Assembly: GCF_015476655.1 (NCBI RefSeq)
Contig: NZ_JABFHF010000001.1
Coordinates: forward strand, 186,001 to 250,000
Source: Aquiflexum lacus
GTDB lineage: Bacteria; Bacteroidota; Bacteroidia; Cytophagales; Cyclobacteriaceae
Direction: 5' to 3'
Length of the DNA: 64,000 bases
Below are positions 8,790 through 17,711 of the stretch, piece after piece. The first letter of the stretch is position 1. Each line of letters starts with the position of its first letter. The position numbers and the translations under genes were made by a program. The notes below the pieces were generated by a model. The model did not search any database. It saw nothing but the letters and a program-made list of their open reading frames with translations, and was not told the origin of the DNA.

Positions 8790-9671
8790 TCAAGCCTCTA
8801 CACCCAACACCTTAGCCATCACAGCACCAATTTCAGCAGGGCTTTCAGCTACGTGGATGCCGTTATCGGCCATGATTCTCATTTTGGCAGCAGCAGTATC
8901 ATCCGCGCCTCCGATGATCGCACCTGCATGTCCCATCCTACGTCCGGGAGGAGCAGTTTGTCCTGCGATAAATCCTACTACAGGTTTTTTATTGCCATTT
9001 TCTCTGATCCATTTGGCTGCATCAGCTTCATAATTTCCGCCGATTTCACCGATCATGACGATGGCATCAGTTTCAGGATCTTCCATCAACAATTGGACTG
9101 CTTCTTTGGTGGAGGTTCCTATAATTGGATCACCTCCGATTCCTATGGCAGTGGAAACGCCCATTCCTGCCTTGGCAACCTGATCTGCTGCTTCGTAGGT
9201 CAAAGTTCCTGACTTGGAAACAATACCGATCCTACCTTTTTTGAACACAAATCCTGGCATGATGCCCACTTTGGCTTCTCCGGGAGTAATGACACCCGGA
9301 CAGTTTGGCCCAATCAATACAGCGCCTTTTTCTTTGATATAAGGCTTGGCTTTCATCATGTCAGCGACGGGGATCCCCTCTGTGATGGCAATGATTACCT
9401 TGATGCCCGCTTCAGCTGCTTCCATAATGGCATCAGCCGCGAATGCAGGCGGTACAAAAATAATGGTAGTATTTGCACCTGTTTTCATTACGGCCTCTTC
9501 TACAGAATTAAAAACCGGCCTTTCCAAATGTGAAGAACCGCCTTTTCCAGGAGTTACACCTCCGACCACGTTGGTACCGTATTCTATCATTTGCTGCGCG
9601 TGGAAGGAACCTTCCGAACCTGTAAAGCCTTGCACAATCACTTTTGAATCTTTATTGACTAAAACACTCAT
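8790..9671 (-). CDS. sucD: Succinate-CoA ligase (ADP-forming) subunit alpha
   Basis: 293 residues, the usual length. It catalyses, with the beta subunit SucC, the reversible conversion of succinyl-CoA, ADP and phosphate to succinate, CoA and ATP in the citric acid cycle. Visible features are the CoA-binding N-terminal Rossmann region ([15 protein letters not shown]), the GPNCPGVI loop, and the phosphorylated histidine in [10 protein letters not shown] (His248). I chose the ATG at 9671: the frame continues upstream to 9746 but those 25 residues do not match the family and overlap the promoter. A good promoter lies just upstream and a terminator downstream; sucC is not adjacent, so it is a single-gene unit. 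Its substrate is also the product of the methylmalonyl-CoA mutase encoded at 26-30 kb. Confidence 0.97.
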   Translation of the reverse strand: MSVLVNKDSKVIVQGFTGSEGSFHAQQMIEYGTNVVGGVTPGKGGSSHLERPVFNSVEEAVMKTGANTTIIFVPPAFAADAIMEAAEAGIKVIIAITEGIPVADMMKAKPYIKEKGAVLIGPNCPGVITPGEAKVGIMPGFVFKKGRIGIVSKSGTLTYEAADQVAKAGMGVSTAIGIGGDPIIGTSTKEAVQLLMEDPETDAIVMIGEIGGNYEADAAKWIRENGNKKPVVGFIAGQTAPPGRRMGHAGAIIGGADDTAAAKMRIMADNGIHVAESPAEIGAVMAKVLGVEA

Positions 9672-9693
9672 GTATCGATATTTAAAGTTTGCA

Positions 9694-9723
9694 CAAAAAT
9701 AAAAGAATAAGCCCTTTGACAAA
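9694..9723 (-). promoter_or_regulatory. Bacteroidota-type promoter of sucD
   Basis: On the minus strand TTTG (9723-9720), 18 nt and TATTTTTG (9701-9694) match the Bacteroidota consensus TTTG / TAnnTTTG. The predicted transcript begins about 20 nt before the sucD ATG at 9671, which supports that start. Confidence 0.7.
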
Positions 9724-9800
9724 AAGATTTGGGAAACAATATCCATTTAATTTATACTATCCATATCTTTTTATAATTTAGATGACATCTAACACACCCT

Positions 9801-12800
9801 ATGCAAAGAAAATTATTCTTTTATTTATTTATTTTATTTTATCAAACAGGTTTTTCCCAGTCGTACCTTTTCAACAGTCAGATCAAAGGAGTGGAGTTGC
9901 CCACTGAAATGATTTCCGAAGTAGTTCAGGACAATAAGGGCTTGATTTGGTTTAATACCTCCAAGGGGATCTATTATTCCGATGGATTTTTTACTTATCC
10001 GGTTCCTGATTCTATTCAAAGTAAATTGTCCAATCAGGTGAAGTTGACCAAAGACAAGGAAGGTACAATCTGGATCAGTAATTCAGTTGGCGATCCTGCA
10101 GTGTTCCGTATCTATGACAATGTTTGGGAAGAAATAGAAATACCCGAATTGACTTCAGTTGAATTGAAGAAGAATTATTCGAGGTTCTCCAATAATTGGC
10201 TTAAGGAAGAAGAAATACGTTTTTTTATAAGTGAGTCACAAGTCGTTTTTGGTTTTGCCAAGAGTGGTAATTGGAAAAACTACTTGTACAATTTTGAAGA
10301 ATTGGGGGAATTCTCTTCATCATTTAATGTAGAGGAATCCATTTTGTTGTTTTTTAGAAAAGGGACTTTGATTTATCAGCATGGAGAATTGTCCTCATTT
10401 AATTTTGAGGGAGAGGCGTTGCCTTCACCTGTCCACCACATGGCTTTTGATGAGAATCAGAAAAATTACTATTATTTAGGTAAAGATTTCCTTGCAGTCG
10501 GGAAGTATGCTTTTTCACCGGAATCAATTGTAGAAAATGATTTTGTCAGGGATATTTTTAGTTTGACAGATTTCAGTAATCTGCAGATTTTTGATGGTGA
10601 AGTTTATTTCACTTACAATTCCCAACTCAATAAGTTCAACCCCACATCGTGGTCAATATTGGAAATTGATGCTTACAGTATTTTGAAGGCATACCACATT
10701 GTCAATTTTATGGTGGATAGGGAGGGGATTATTTGGATTACCAGTAATAGAGGTATGGTAAATATCAATTCATTGTCCTTTTTGAATTATGATTCCAATC
10801 TGCTTTTGGATGATGAGGTTTCTGCTATCATCAAGCTGGAAGATGACGCTTACTTGTTGGGCTTCAATAATGGGCTTCAATATTTGGATAGCAATGGCTA
10901 CAGAACGCTTTTGGGGGATAATTCAGTTATCGGGCATCCTAAAACCAGGATTACTAATTTCCATAAAGATAAAGAAGGTATTGTTTGGTTTTCATCGAAT
11001 ATGAGGGGAGTGGGTAGATTTGATCCAAAGACTTTCGACATAGAGTTTCAGCCCAGTCCAAATCAGGAATTTGTAAATGGAGTGAAAGAGTTAGGGGATA
11101 GTTTGTTGATTATAGTCAGAGATAGGATTTTTCTTTCTTCGATATATAACAGAAAAGATCAGCATTTTAAAACTGAAATTACTGATAAAATATTAAGGCA
11201 GTTGAATCAGGAAAAAATATTTGTTAGAACTGCGGGAAGGCTTAAGGATGGAAAATTGGTTTTGATGCAAGGAGGCAATTTTCAAAATCAAAATTCCATC
11301 ATTGAAAATGAACAGGTCATCTGTGCTGTTGGCTATAGCTTTTTAGAGGATGATGGATGTTTGATTTTAGGAACAGAAACCGGGTTGAAAAAGTATTGCA
11401 ATGGTGAATTGGATTATTATAAAATCAACCAAGAGACAATTAATAGGCCGGTTTATGCTTTGCTCAAGGATTCAATGGGGTTTTTATGGGCAGGAACAGA
11501 TATTGGTGTATATCGGATTAAAGACAATAAAATGATCCAGTTCAATGAGAAAAACGGGCTCATAGGTTCTGAGGTCAATAGAGGAGCCTTTATGGAGGGA
11601 GAAGATGGAGAAATCTGGATCGGTACAAGTAATGGTTTATCTTTATTTATGCCTGAAGAGTACAAAGAGAGGGTTTACTCCCCTTTGGTTGATATTTTGT
11701 CTACCGAAGTCAACGTCACAGAAAACGAAGCCATTGATTTGAGGAATATACCTTTTTCCACCAATAACATACAGATTTCTTATCGGGCGGTCAGTTTCAT
11801 TCAGCCGAATAATCTTGTGGTTCGGTACAAACTGGAAGGATACAATGATCAATGGGTTGAACTTATTAATCCTAGAAATAATAGCCTGTATTTCAATAAT
11901 TTGCCTCCAGGAAATTATCATCTCCAATTGCAGGCAGGTATTGATGGCAGTGATTTTTCAGATATTGTACAGTCTGAATCCTTTAGGATTTTAAGACCTA
12001 TTTATCTACAATTATGGTTTTTAATTGCATTATTGGTTATTTTTCTTTTGCTGGGCTATCTGTTAAATACATTGCTCAACTCCCTAAGGAATCAGGGAAT
12101 TCTGATCAGGGCGGTTGATGAAAAAAGCAAACAGGTGGTCAATACAGAGGATCAGTTTAGAAATGTTTGGGAAAGTTCAAGAGATGGATTAGTGTTATCA
12201 GACGAACAGGGTATAATTTTGGCTATCAATCCAAGCTTGGTAGAATTGGCGGGGATTCCTTCGGATCAGTTAGTGAATGCATCTTTGGGGAGATTATTTG
12301 CGGATCCGGATTTTTATAAACGAAATAAACCAACCATTGCAGAATCCATAAATGACCCGGATAGTAAAGGCAATCTGTTTGAATTGACAGTTCCCTTTAG
12401 GACAGGAAAGAAGGAAATAGAGCTCTTTGTCATTAAACTCAAGACTGAATTTGACGGGAAAAAAGTGAATCTTTCAGTATTTAGGGATATCACTGCAAAA
12501 AAAGCATATGAAGTCGGTCTCCAATTGGCCAAAGAAAAAGCGGAGGAAGCCAATCGACTTAAATCCAATTTCCTTTCCAATATCAGCCATGAAATCAGGA
12601 CACCGTTAAACGGCATCTTGGGAAGTACTGAAAACATCATCCTTCAACGAAAATCTGATGAGGAACTTGTGTCTCAACTTGAGATCATTCAGGAGTCGGG
12701 AGAAAGGTTATTGAGTACCATTAACGGTATTTTGGATCTGTCTAAATTGGAGGCAAAAAAGATGGAGGTAGTATATAAGGATACCAATATCAACGATTTT

Positions 12801-13235
12801 TTGGCCAAAATACTTATACCACTAAAGGGATTGGCAATGAGGAAGGGTCTACTGATATCCACAAAATATGAATCCCAACCCCTCACAGGCATGATTGACC
12901 AAAGGTACTTTGAAATGATTGTAAATAATCTGGTAAGCAATGCCATCAAATATTCAAATGAAGGATTGATCATTGTCAAGTTGAAAAGTGAAGGGGAAAA
13001 CATAGAGTTAGAGGTGATAGATAATGGCATAGGAATGAGTGAGGATTTCCAGAAGAAACTTTTCAGTCCTTTTGAGCAGGAAAGTAATGGATACGTACGA
13101 AATTTTGAAGGTACAGGCTTGGGATTGACAATTACTAAAAGTCTGGTTAACCTTTTGGGAGGTACCATTTTAATAGAAAGTATTAAGGACAAAGGCACAA
13201 AGGCCAAAGTAATCCTGCCATTAGGTAAAAAATGA
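9801..13235 (+). CDS. Periplasmic-sensing histidine kinase with beta-propeller and Y_Y_Y domains, no receiver
   Basis: 1144 residues. Order: signal peptide (1-20, ending FSQS), two-component propeller repeats over roughly residues 25-640 (for example GLIWFNTSKGIYYSD, GEIWIGTSNGLSLF), a Y_Y_Y domain (about 655-725), a membrane segment (about 735-757), a PAS domain (about 783-895), HisKA with phosphoacceptor His930 in SHEIRTPLNG, and HATPase_c with NNLVSNAIKYS, DNGIGMS and EGTGLGLT. The architecture resembles the hybrid two-component sensors of Bacteroidota, but it stops right after the ATPase domain, so the receiver and AraC output domains are absent. The next gene, 51 bp away, begins with a receiver, making it the likely phosphotransfer partner. 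The propeller would sense a periplasmic ligand, not identifiable here. Confidence 0.93.
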   Translation: MQRKLFFYLFILFYQTGFSQSYLFNSQIKGVELPTEMISEVVQDNKGLIWFNTSKGIYYSDGFFTYPVPDSIQSKLSNQVKLTKDKEGTIWISNSVGDPAVFRIYDNVWEEIEIPELTSVELKKNYSRFSNNWLKEEEIRFFISESQVVFGFAKSGNWKNYLYNFEELGEFSSSFNVEESILLFFRKGTLIYQHGELSSFNFEGEALPSPVHHMAFDENQKNYYYLGKDFLAVGKYAFSPESIVENDFVRDIFSLTDFSNLQIFDGEVYFTYNSQLNKFNPTSWSILEIDAYSILKAYHIVNFMVDREGIIWITSNRGMVNINSLSFLNYDSNLLLDDEVSAIIKLEDDAYLLGFNNGLQYLDSNGYRTLLGDNSVIGHPKTRITNFHKDKEGIVWFSSNMRGVGRFDPKTFDIEFQPSPNQEFVNGVKELGDSLLIIVRDRIFLSSIYNRKDQHFKTEITDKILRQLNQEKIFVRTAGRLKDGKLVLMQGGNFQNQNSIIENEQVICAVGYSFLEDDGCLILGTETGLKKYCNGELDYYKINQETINRPVYALLKDSMGFLWAGTDIGVYRIKDNKMIQFNEKNGLIGSEVNRGAFMEGEDGEIWIGTSNGLSLFMPEEYKERVYSPLVDILSTEVNVTENEAIDLRNIPFSTNNIQISYRAVSFIQPNNLVVRYKLEGYNDQWVELINPRNNSLYFNNLPPGNYHLQLQAGIDGSDFSDIVQSESFRILRPIYLQLWFLIALLVIFLLLGYLLNTLLNSLRNQGILIRAVDEKSKQVVNTEDQFRNVWESSRDGLVLSDEQGIILAINPSLVELAGIPSDQLVNASLGRLFADPDFYKRNKPTIAESINDPDSKGNLFELTVPFRTGKKEIELFVIKLKTEFDGKKVNLSVFRDITAKKAYEVGLQLAKEKAEEANRLKSNFLSNISHEIRTPLNGILGSTENIILQRKSDEELVSQLEIIQESGERLLSTINGILDLSKLEAKKMEVVYKDTNINDFLAKILIPLKGLAMRKGLLISTKYESQPLTGMIDQRYFEMIVNNLVSNAIKYSNEGLIIVKLKSEGENIELEVIDNGIGMSEDFQKKLFSPFEQESNGYVRNFEGTGLGLTITKSLVNLLGGTILIESIKDKGTKAKVILPLGKK

Positions 13236-13286
13236 TTTTTGGAAATGAGATAAACTTGTAATTTGCACCTTCAATAAATTCCACAC

Positions 13287-14465
13287 ATGTTTCCACTACG
13301 GATTTTAATAACAGAAGACGACCATGTTTCGGCGCTGTTGCTCAAAAAAGCACTTGAAAAAAACAACCATCAAATCATAGGAATATCTGACTCCGGAGAA
13401 AGGGCATTGGAAATTCTCGAGGAAAATCAGGCGGATATTGTCATGATGGACATCAACCTCGCCGGAGAGTTGGATGGTATCAAGACCACCGAAATCATCA
13501 ATGAAAAATATGACATTCCAGTGGTTTACCTCAGTGCCAGTTCTGATGCAGAAACCCTCACCAAAGTAGTTGGGACCAATCCCAGTGCCTACGTCATCAA
13601 ACCGTTCAATATCCGTGAACTCAACATGGTGATTGAATTGGCGATTTTTAAGGACAGAAAAGAAAAAGAACTGCAAAAGCTCAATAATGAACTGGAGGAG
13701 AAAGTAAAGCAAAGAACCAAGGACCTCGCTGATGCCAACAAAGAACTGACGAGAGCTTTGGAAAAGGAAAGAGAAGTGGGAGAACTGAAATCCAGAATTG
13801 TGCTGAATGTTTCCCACGGATTCAAGACGCCGCTTACTTCTATTTTGAGTTCAGCACAGTTGCTTGCCAATTATGCTGAAAGGGAACACCCTTTCAAAGC
13901 CAAAATCATGAAACATGCACAGAAGATAGAGAATTCTGTGAGGAATCTGAACAGTCTTCTTACCTCAGTGTTATTTTTCGGAAAAGCTGATGCCAATAAA
14001 ATTGATTTCAAGCCTAAAAAGATGTTTGTGGTGGCCATGTTAAACGAGGTTATTGATGTGGTCAAAGCAGGTTCGGAACATGATGTGAAAATCAATGTAA
14101 AGTTCAACAACCTGCCCAAAACCATTACTTCAGATTCAGACTTGCTTTACCAGATATTTGAAAACTTACTTTCCAATGCCTGTAAGTATTCCAAAGACGG
14201 ACAGGAGGTTGATTTTACAGTATGGGTAGAGGATGATAAACTTCTGGGAACCATAAAAGATAAAGGAATAGGTATTCCTGAAAAAGAACATGATCAAATG
14301 TTTGACAGGTTTTTCCGAGCTAAGAACGTAGGTATTATCGAAGGTTCCGGTCTAGGCCTCTCCATTGTGAAGAAAAGTATCGAAGTTCTGAATGGGGAGA
14401 TATCCTTTGAAAGTGCTCAAGGCAAAGGAACCACATTCCATGTTTCTATACCAATTAAAATCTGA
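13287..14465 (+). CDS. Receiver-histidine kinase (REC-HisKA-HATPase)
   Basis: 392 residues, cytoplasmic. An N-terminal receiver domain has the acidic pair Glu10-Asp11-Asp12, phosphoacceptor Asp55 (MMDINLAG), Ser83 and Lys105 (VIKPF). A coiled coil (about 120-165) joins it to a HisKA domain with His177 and an ATPase domain with NLLSNACKYS, DKGIGIP and GSGLGLSIV. The HisKA motif reads SHGFKTPL: the acidic residue that normally follows the histidine is Gly178, encoded by GGA. It likely receives phosphate from the upstream sensor kinase. The stop codon overlaps the start of the ABC ATPase gene by one base (TGATG), indicating translational coupling and a shared role with that transporter. Confidence 0.92.
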   Translation: MFPLRILITEDDHVSALLLKKALEKNNHQIIGISDSGERALEILEENQADIVMMDINLAGELDGIKTTEIINEKYDIPVVYLSASSDAETLTKVVGTNPSAYVIKPFNIRELNMVIELAIFKDRKEKELQKLNNELEEKVKQRTKDLADANKELTRALEKEREVGELKSRIVLNVSHGFKTPLTSILSSAQLLANYAEREHPFKAKIMKHAQKIENSVRNLNSLLTSVLFFGKADANKIDFKPKKMFVVAMLNEVIDVVKAGSEHDVKINVKFNNLPKTITSDSDLLYQIFENLLSNACKYSKDGQEVDFTVWVEDDKLLGTIKDKGIGIPEKEHDQMFDRFFRAKNVGIIEGSGLGLSIVKKSIEVLNGEISFESAQGKGTTFHVSIPIKI

Positions 14466-15100
14466 TGATGCTCCAAGCCAGTAATATTGAATTCTATTAT
14501 AACAGCAATCAAAAATTTGAAATACCGGATATCAACCTGAAATCCGGAGACCAACTCCTGATTATTGGTAAGTCCGGGAGCGGCAAAACTACCATATTGA
14601 ATATACTAGGCGGGCTTTTGAAGCCACTTTCCGGTGATGTCAAAATCAACGGAACATCTGTATATGGTCTCACAGGCGGGCAATTGGATAAATTTAGGGG
14701 TAAAAATATTGGGATTATTTTTCAAAAGCCCCATATTCTCTCTGCCCTGAATGTGGAAGAAAACCTCAAACTTGCCAATTTTTTTGCAGGAGAGAAAAGT
14801 GACCTGATCAGCCCTTTGCTAAAAGAACTCGGCATTTTTGACAAAAGGAAGTCCAATGTCAATACATTGAGCGAAGGAGAAGCGCAAAGGGTTTCTATAG
14901 CAAGGGCGCTTGTAAACAACCCAAAAGTGATATTGGCAGATGAGCCTACTGCCAGTTTGGATGATGAGAATGCTTCAAATGTGGTCAAATTACTGCAACA
15001 ACAAGCTGTAAAGTACAATGCCGCATTGATCATTGTCACCCACGACCAAAGGGTCAAAGATCATATTTCCAATCAGATAACCATAGGAGGCGAATCATGA
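14465..15100 (+). CDS. ABC transporter ATP-binding protein, LolD/MacB type
   Basis: 211 residues. Walker A is G35KSGSGKTT43, the signature is LSEGE (Glu replaces the usual first Gly), and Walker B is VILADEPTASLDD, followed by the switch histidine in IVTHDQR. Length and sequence fit the LolD/MacB class, whose members power FtsX-like permeases working on the periplasmic side rather than importing through a channel. It overlaps the kinase gene upstream by one base and the permease gene downstream by four bases, so these three are clearly one operon. With the DUF3299 gene that follows, it resembles putative metal-linked transporter clusters; the substrate is inferred only from the histidine-rich permease. 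Confidence 0.92.
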   Translation: MMLQASNIEFYYNSNQKFEIPDINLKSGDQLLIIGKSGSGKTTILNILGGLLKPLSGDVKINGTSVYGLTGGQLDKFRGKNIGIIFQKPHILSALNVEENLKLANFFAGEKSDLISPLLKELGIFDKRKSNVNTLSEGEAQRVSIARALVNNPKVILADEPTASLDDENASNVVKLLQQQAVKYNAALIIVTHDQRVKDHISNQITIGGES

Positions 15101-16320
15101 ACATGCTTAGATTGAGTTGGAAATACCTTATAGCCAAGCCATTGAATACAGGACTCAATATCCTTTTGTTGGCTTTGGGTCTTGCCATCATCACCGTACT
15201 CATCCTAATCCAGGATCAGTTTGAAAATAAAATGACAAAGGACGCTGAAGGGATTGACTTGGTAGTCGGCGCAAAGGGTAGTCCTTTGCAATTGATACTT
15301 TCAAGTGTTTACCACATTGATTTCCCTACAGGAAATATTGATATGGCTGATGCCATTGCCCTTTCCAAAAACCGCTTGGTCAAAAACATCATTCCCTTGG
15401 GAATGGGAGATAATTATCAAGGATATAGGATTGTAGGCACCAACCATGACTATCTTGATATCTATAATGCGGAGATGGTTTCAGGAGTTATTTGGGACAA
15501 ACCTTTTGATGTCGTCCTTGGCAATGAAACTGCCGCTAAATTGGGATTAGGAGTAGGAGATACTTTTATAGGTTCTCATGGTATAGGTAGCAGCAGTCAT
15601 GAGCATGATGAACATCCCTACAAAGTTACCGGTATTCTCACTCCTATGGGTAATGTGTTGGATAAACTGATATTGACCAGTATTGAGTCGGTATGGTATA
15701 CGCATGATGAAGGACATGACCATGAAAAATTTGAAACACCTGTAGCAAAGACTGGTTTTCCCGAAACGGATGAAGACAGGGAAGTGACGTCATTATTGGT
15801 GCAATATAGAAATCCGATTGCCGCGGTGCAGTTACCACGCTTTGTCAATAGTAAAAGTGCCTTGCAAGCTGCTTCTCCTTCCTTTGAGATTTCGAGGCTT
15901 TTTGAATTGTTGGGAGTAGGGGTAAAACTGATTCAAGGTTTGGCTGTGGTCATTATCATTATTGCAGGCCTAGGGATTTTCATTGCCTTGTTCAATTCCC
16001 TCAAAGAAAGGAAATATGATTTAGCAGTCATGAGAACATTGGGAGCTTCCAATGGACAATTATTTCTACATATTGTTTTGGAAGGAGTGATCTTGACATT
16101 TATCGGGGCAATTGTAGGAATTTTAATTGGGCACCTTTTTCTTGCTGTGCTCGTTATGCAAAATGAACAAGGAGCTATAAGTGGATTGACTGCTATGGTG
16201 TTTCTGGTGGAGGAACTTTGGATCTTGGTCTATGCAGTGATTGTAGGAATAATTGCCTCTCTTATACCTGCATGGAACGCTTATCAAACTGACATTGCCA
16301 AACAACTCACCAAAGCTTAG
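15097..16320 (+). CDS. FtsX/MacB-like permease with histidine-rich periplasmic loops
   Basis: 407 residues. Topology is that of FtsX-type permeases: one membrane helix near residues 18-38, a large periplasmic MacB core domain (about 40-270) and three C-terminal helices (about 280-400) with the typical SLKERKYDLAVMRTLGAS coupling region. Two short stretches in the periplasmic part are rich in histidine and acid: SHEHDEHPY (His168, 170, 173, with His161 nearby) and YTHDEGHDHEKFE (His203, 207, 209). Such clusters suggest zinc or another transition metal as ligand or cargo. Overlaps the ATPase gene by 4 nt. Probably a mechanotransmission or export ABC system; metal involvement is inference. Confidence 0.88.
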   Translation: MNMLRLSWKYLIAKPLNTGLNILLLALGLAIITVLILIQDQFENKMTKDAEGIDLVVGAKGSPLQLILSSVYHIDFPTGNIDMADAIALSKNRLVKNIIPLGMGDNYQGYRIVGTNHDYLDIYNAEMVSGVIWDKPFDVVLGNETAAKLGLGVGDTFIGSHGIGSSSHEHDEHPYKVTGILTPMGNVLDKLILTSIESVWYTHDEGHDHEKFETPVAKTGFPETDEDREVTSLLVQYRNPIAAVQLPRFVNSKSALQAASPSFEISRLFELLGVGVKLIQGLAVVIIIIAGLGIFIALFNSLKERKYDLAVMRTLGASNGQLFLHIVLEGVILTFIGAIVGILIGHLFLAVLVMQNEQGAISGLTAMVFLVEELWILVYAVIVGIIASLIPAWNAYQTDIAKQLTKA

Positions 16321-16362
16321 ATTTGCCTGCTCTTTATAATATAAAGCGTTAACATTTAATTG

Positions 16363-16812
16363 ATGATACAAATGATTTTGAGGAACACTATTTCAACATT
16401 AATATTAATGATATTCATTTCTGTAGGTTATGCACAGACGGTACCGAGTGTTTGGAGAGATTTGTCGGATGTGACCTACAAAATCGGTCAAGATGAATTC
16501 GGAGAATTATATATTCCTGTTTTCAGTGACAAAATCAAAAAACTTGAAGGTAAAGTGGTGGAAGCAGATGGCTATATCATTCCTTTTGAAGGCATGTTCA
16601 AACCTGAGCATATCATTCTTTCTTCCCTTCCCTTGGCTGAATGTTTCTTTTGCGGCTCAGGTGGCCCCGAGACTGTCATGGAGGTAATGATGAAAAGCCC
16701 AATTAAATATACCTCCAAAAGAGTCAAAGTAAAGGGGACCTTGACTCTCAATGATAAGGATCCTGAAAAATTGATGTATATCTTAACAGATGCCCAATTA
16801 TTGGCAAATTAG
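16363..16812 (+). CDS. Exported DUF3299-like protein
   Basis: 149 residues from the ATG at 16363; a TTG three bases upstream is also in frame. A Sec signal peptide ends at SVGYAQ. The mature part has EADGYIIPFEG and a Cys95-x-x-Cys98 pair in PLAECFFCGSGGPE (numbering from the TTG), the pattern of DUF3299 proteins. In gammaproteobacteria, DUF3299 proteins occur beside LolD/FtsX-type ABC genes in zinc-responsive clusters, and the same order is seen here, 42 bp after the permease. The CxxC could bind a metal or act in redox. A bidirectional terminator ends the transcript. Function is not established. Confidence 0.75.
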   Translation: MIQMILRNTISTLILMIFISVGYAQTVPSVWRDLSDVTYKIGQDEFGELYIPVFSDKIKKLEGKVVEADGYIIPFEGMFKPEHIILSSLPLAECFFCGSGGPETVMEVMMKSPIKYTSKRVKVKGTLTLNDKDPEKLMYILTDAQLLAN

Positions 16813-16813
16813 A

Positions 16814-16840
16814 AAAAGGCTCCGTTAACCGGAGCTTTTT
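16814..16840. terminator. Bidirectional intrinsic terminator between convergent genes
   Basis: GCTCCG (16819-16824) and CGGAGC (16830-16835) form a stem with a 5-nt loop, flanked by A5 on the left and T5 on the right, so it can work on both strands. It overlaps the stop codon of the aminotransferase gene on the minus strand. Confidence 0.85.
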
Positions 16841-17646
16841 GCTTCCATCTCTTTGAATTTCTCTATCAAGAGTTTGGTTTCAGAACCAGGTTTTCCGCTT
16901 CCGATCTTGAAGTTGTCTATTTGTGTGATCGGAAGGATTTTTTTGGTAGTACTTGTCATGAAAAGCTCATCCGCTGCAAGGATCTCCTCAAATTTAATTG
17001 GCCTGACATTTACTTTTCCACTGATTTCCAAAACCCTCTTTCGGGTAATGCCATGGAGAATATGGGAATCAGGCGTAGCGATTTCTCCATTTTTGATCAT
17101 GAATATATTGGAGCGAGAGCTTTCTGAGATCAATTCTTCATGGTGGTAAATCACATCTTCAGCCCCTTTACTTTTCCAGTCGCCACTGTGCCAAACGGGT
17201 AAAGTATAATTGGTGGTTTTTATATCTGCAATGGCCCTTACATGTTCGACGGATAACAGTTTAACTCCTTTTTCATATTTTTCGTGGGAAGGAAAATCCA
17301 AATCCTCACAGAAAATAAACAAAGAACCTTCAACTGGAGAAAAATGATTTTCAGAAACTCCTCCTGTAAGAAGCATCCGGATACCGCCGAATTTTAGATT
17401 ATTTTTTTTGATCAATTCCAAAATAACAGCAGCCAATTCCTCTTTCGAAAGTTTTAAAGGTAAACGGGTTTTTGCAGCAGATCTAATGAATCTATCCAAA
17501 TAATCACTCAAAAATAGGGGAACGTAATTGGACGTTCTAAAAAAATCAAAGATCCCATAACCACGGATCAGACCTATATCCATTGGATGTAGAACGGCTT
17601 TTTGGGCGGAGATTATTTGGTTATTAGCAAAACAATAAGATTTCAT
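16825..17646 (-). CDS. Class IV aminotransferase (D-amino acid / branched-chain / aminodeoxychorismate lyase type)
   Basis: 273 residues, PLP-dependent fold type IV. The Schiff-base lysine is Lys143 in ADIKTTNY, the PLP-binding acidic region is ELISESSRSNIFMI, and the LHGITRKRVLEI stretch near the C-terminus follows the family pattern. The N-terminal PMDIGLIRGYGIFDFFRT is also typical. Members include D-alanine aminotransferase, branched-chain aminotransferase and 4-amino-4-deoxychorismate lyase (PabC); the three cannot be separated reliably from sequence, and no folate or branched-chain genes lie next to it. It is transcribed away from the MerC gene, with 54 bp between the two starts. Confidence 0.9.
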   Translation of the reverse strand: MKSYCFANNQIISAQKAVLHPMDIGLIRGYGIFDFFRTSNYVPLFLSDYLDRFIRSAAKTRLPLKLSKEELAAVILELIKKNNLKFGGIRMLLTGGVSENHFSPVEGSLFIFCEDLDFPSHEKYEKGVKLLSVEHVRAIADIKTTNYTLPVWHSGDWKSKGAEDVIYHHEELISESSRSNIFMIKNGEIATPDSHILHGITRKRVLEISGKVNVRPIKFEEILAADELFMTSTTKKILPITQIDNFKIGSGKPGSETKLLIEKFKEMEAKSSG

Positions 17647-17687
17647 GTAATTATACTTTGTTTAATGTGAATTTTCAATATTTAGTT

Positions 17688-17711
17688 TATATTTGCAATT
17701 ATGTTGCAAAT
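17688..17711 (+). promoter_or_regulatory. -7 promoter box overlapping a perfect dyad across the MerC start codon
   Basis: TATATTTG at 17688-17695 matches the Bacteroidota -7 element. Overlapping it, ATTTGCAA (17691-17698) and TTGCAAAT (17704-17711) form a perfect 8-5-8 inverted repeat centred on the ATG at 17701. A repressor bound here would cover both promoter and start. No good -33 TTTG was found at the usual distance, so the promoter part is less certain than the dyad. Confidence 0.55.
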
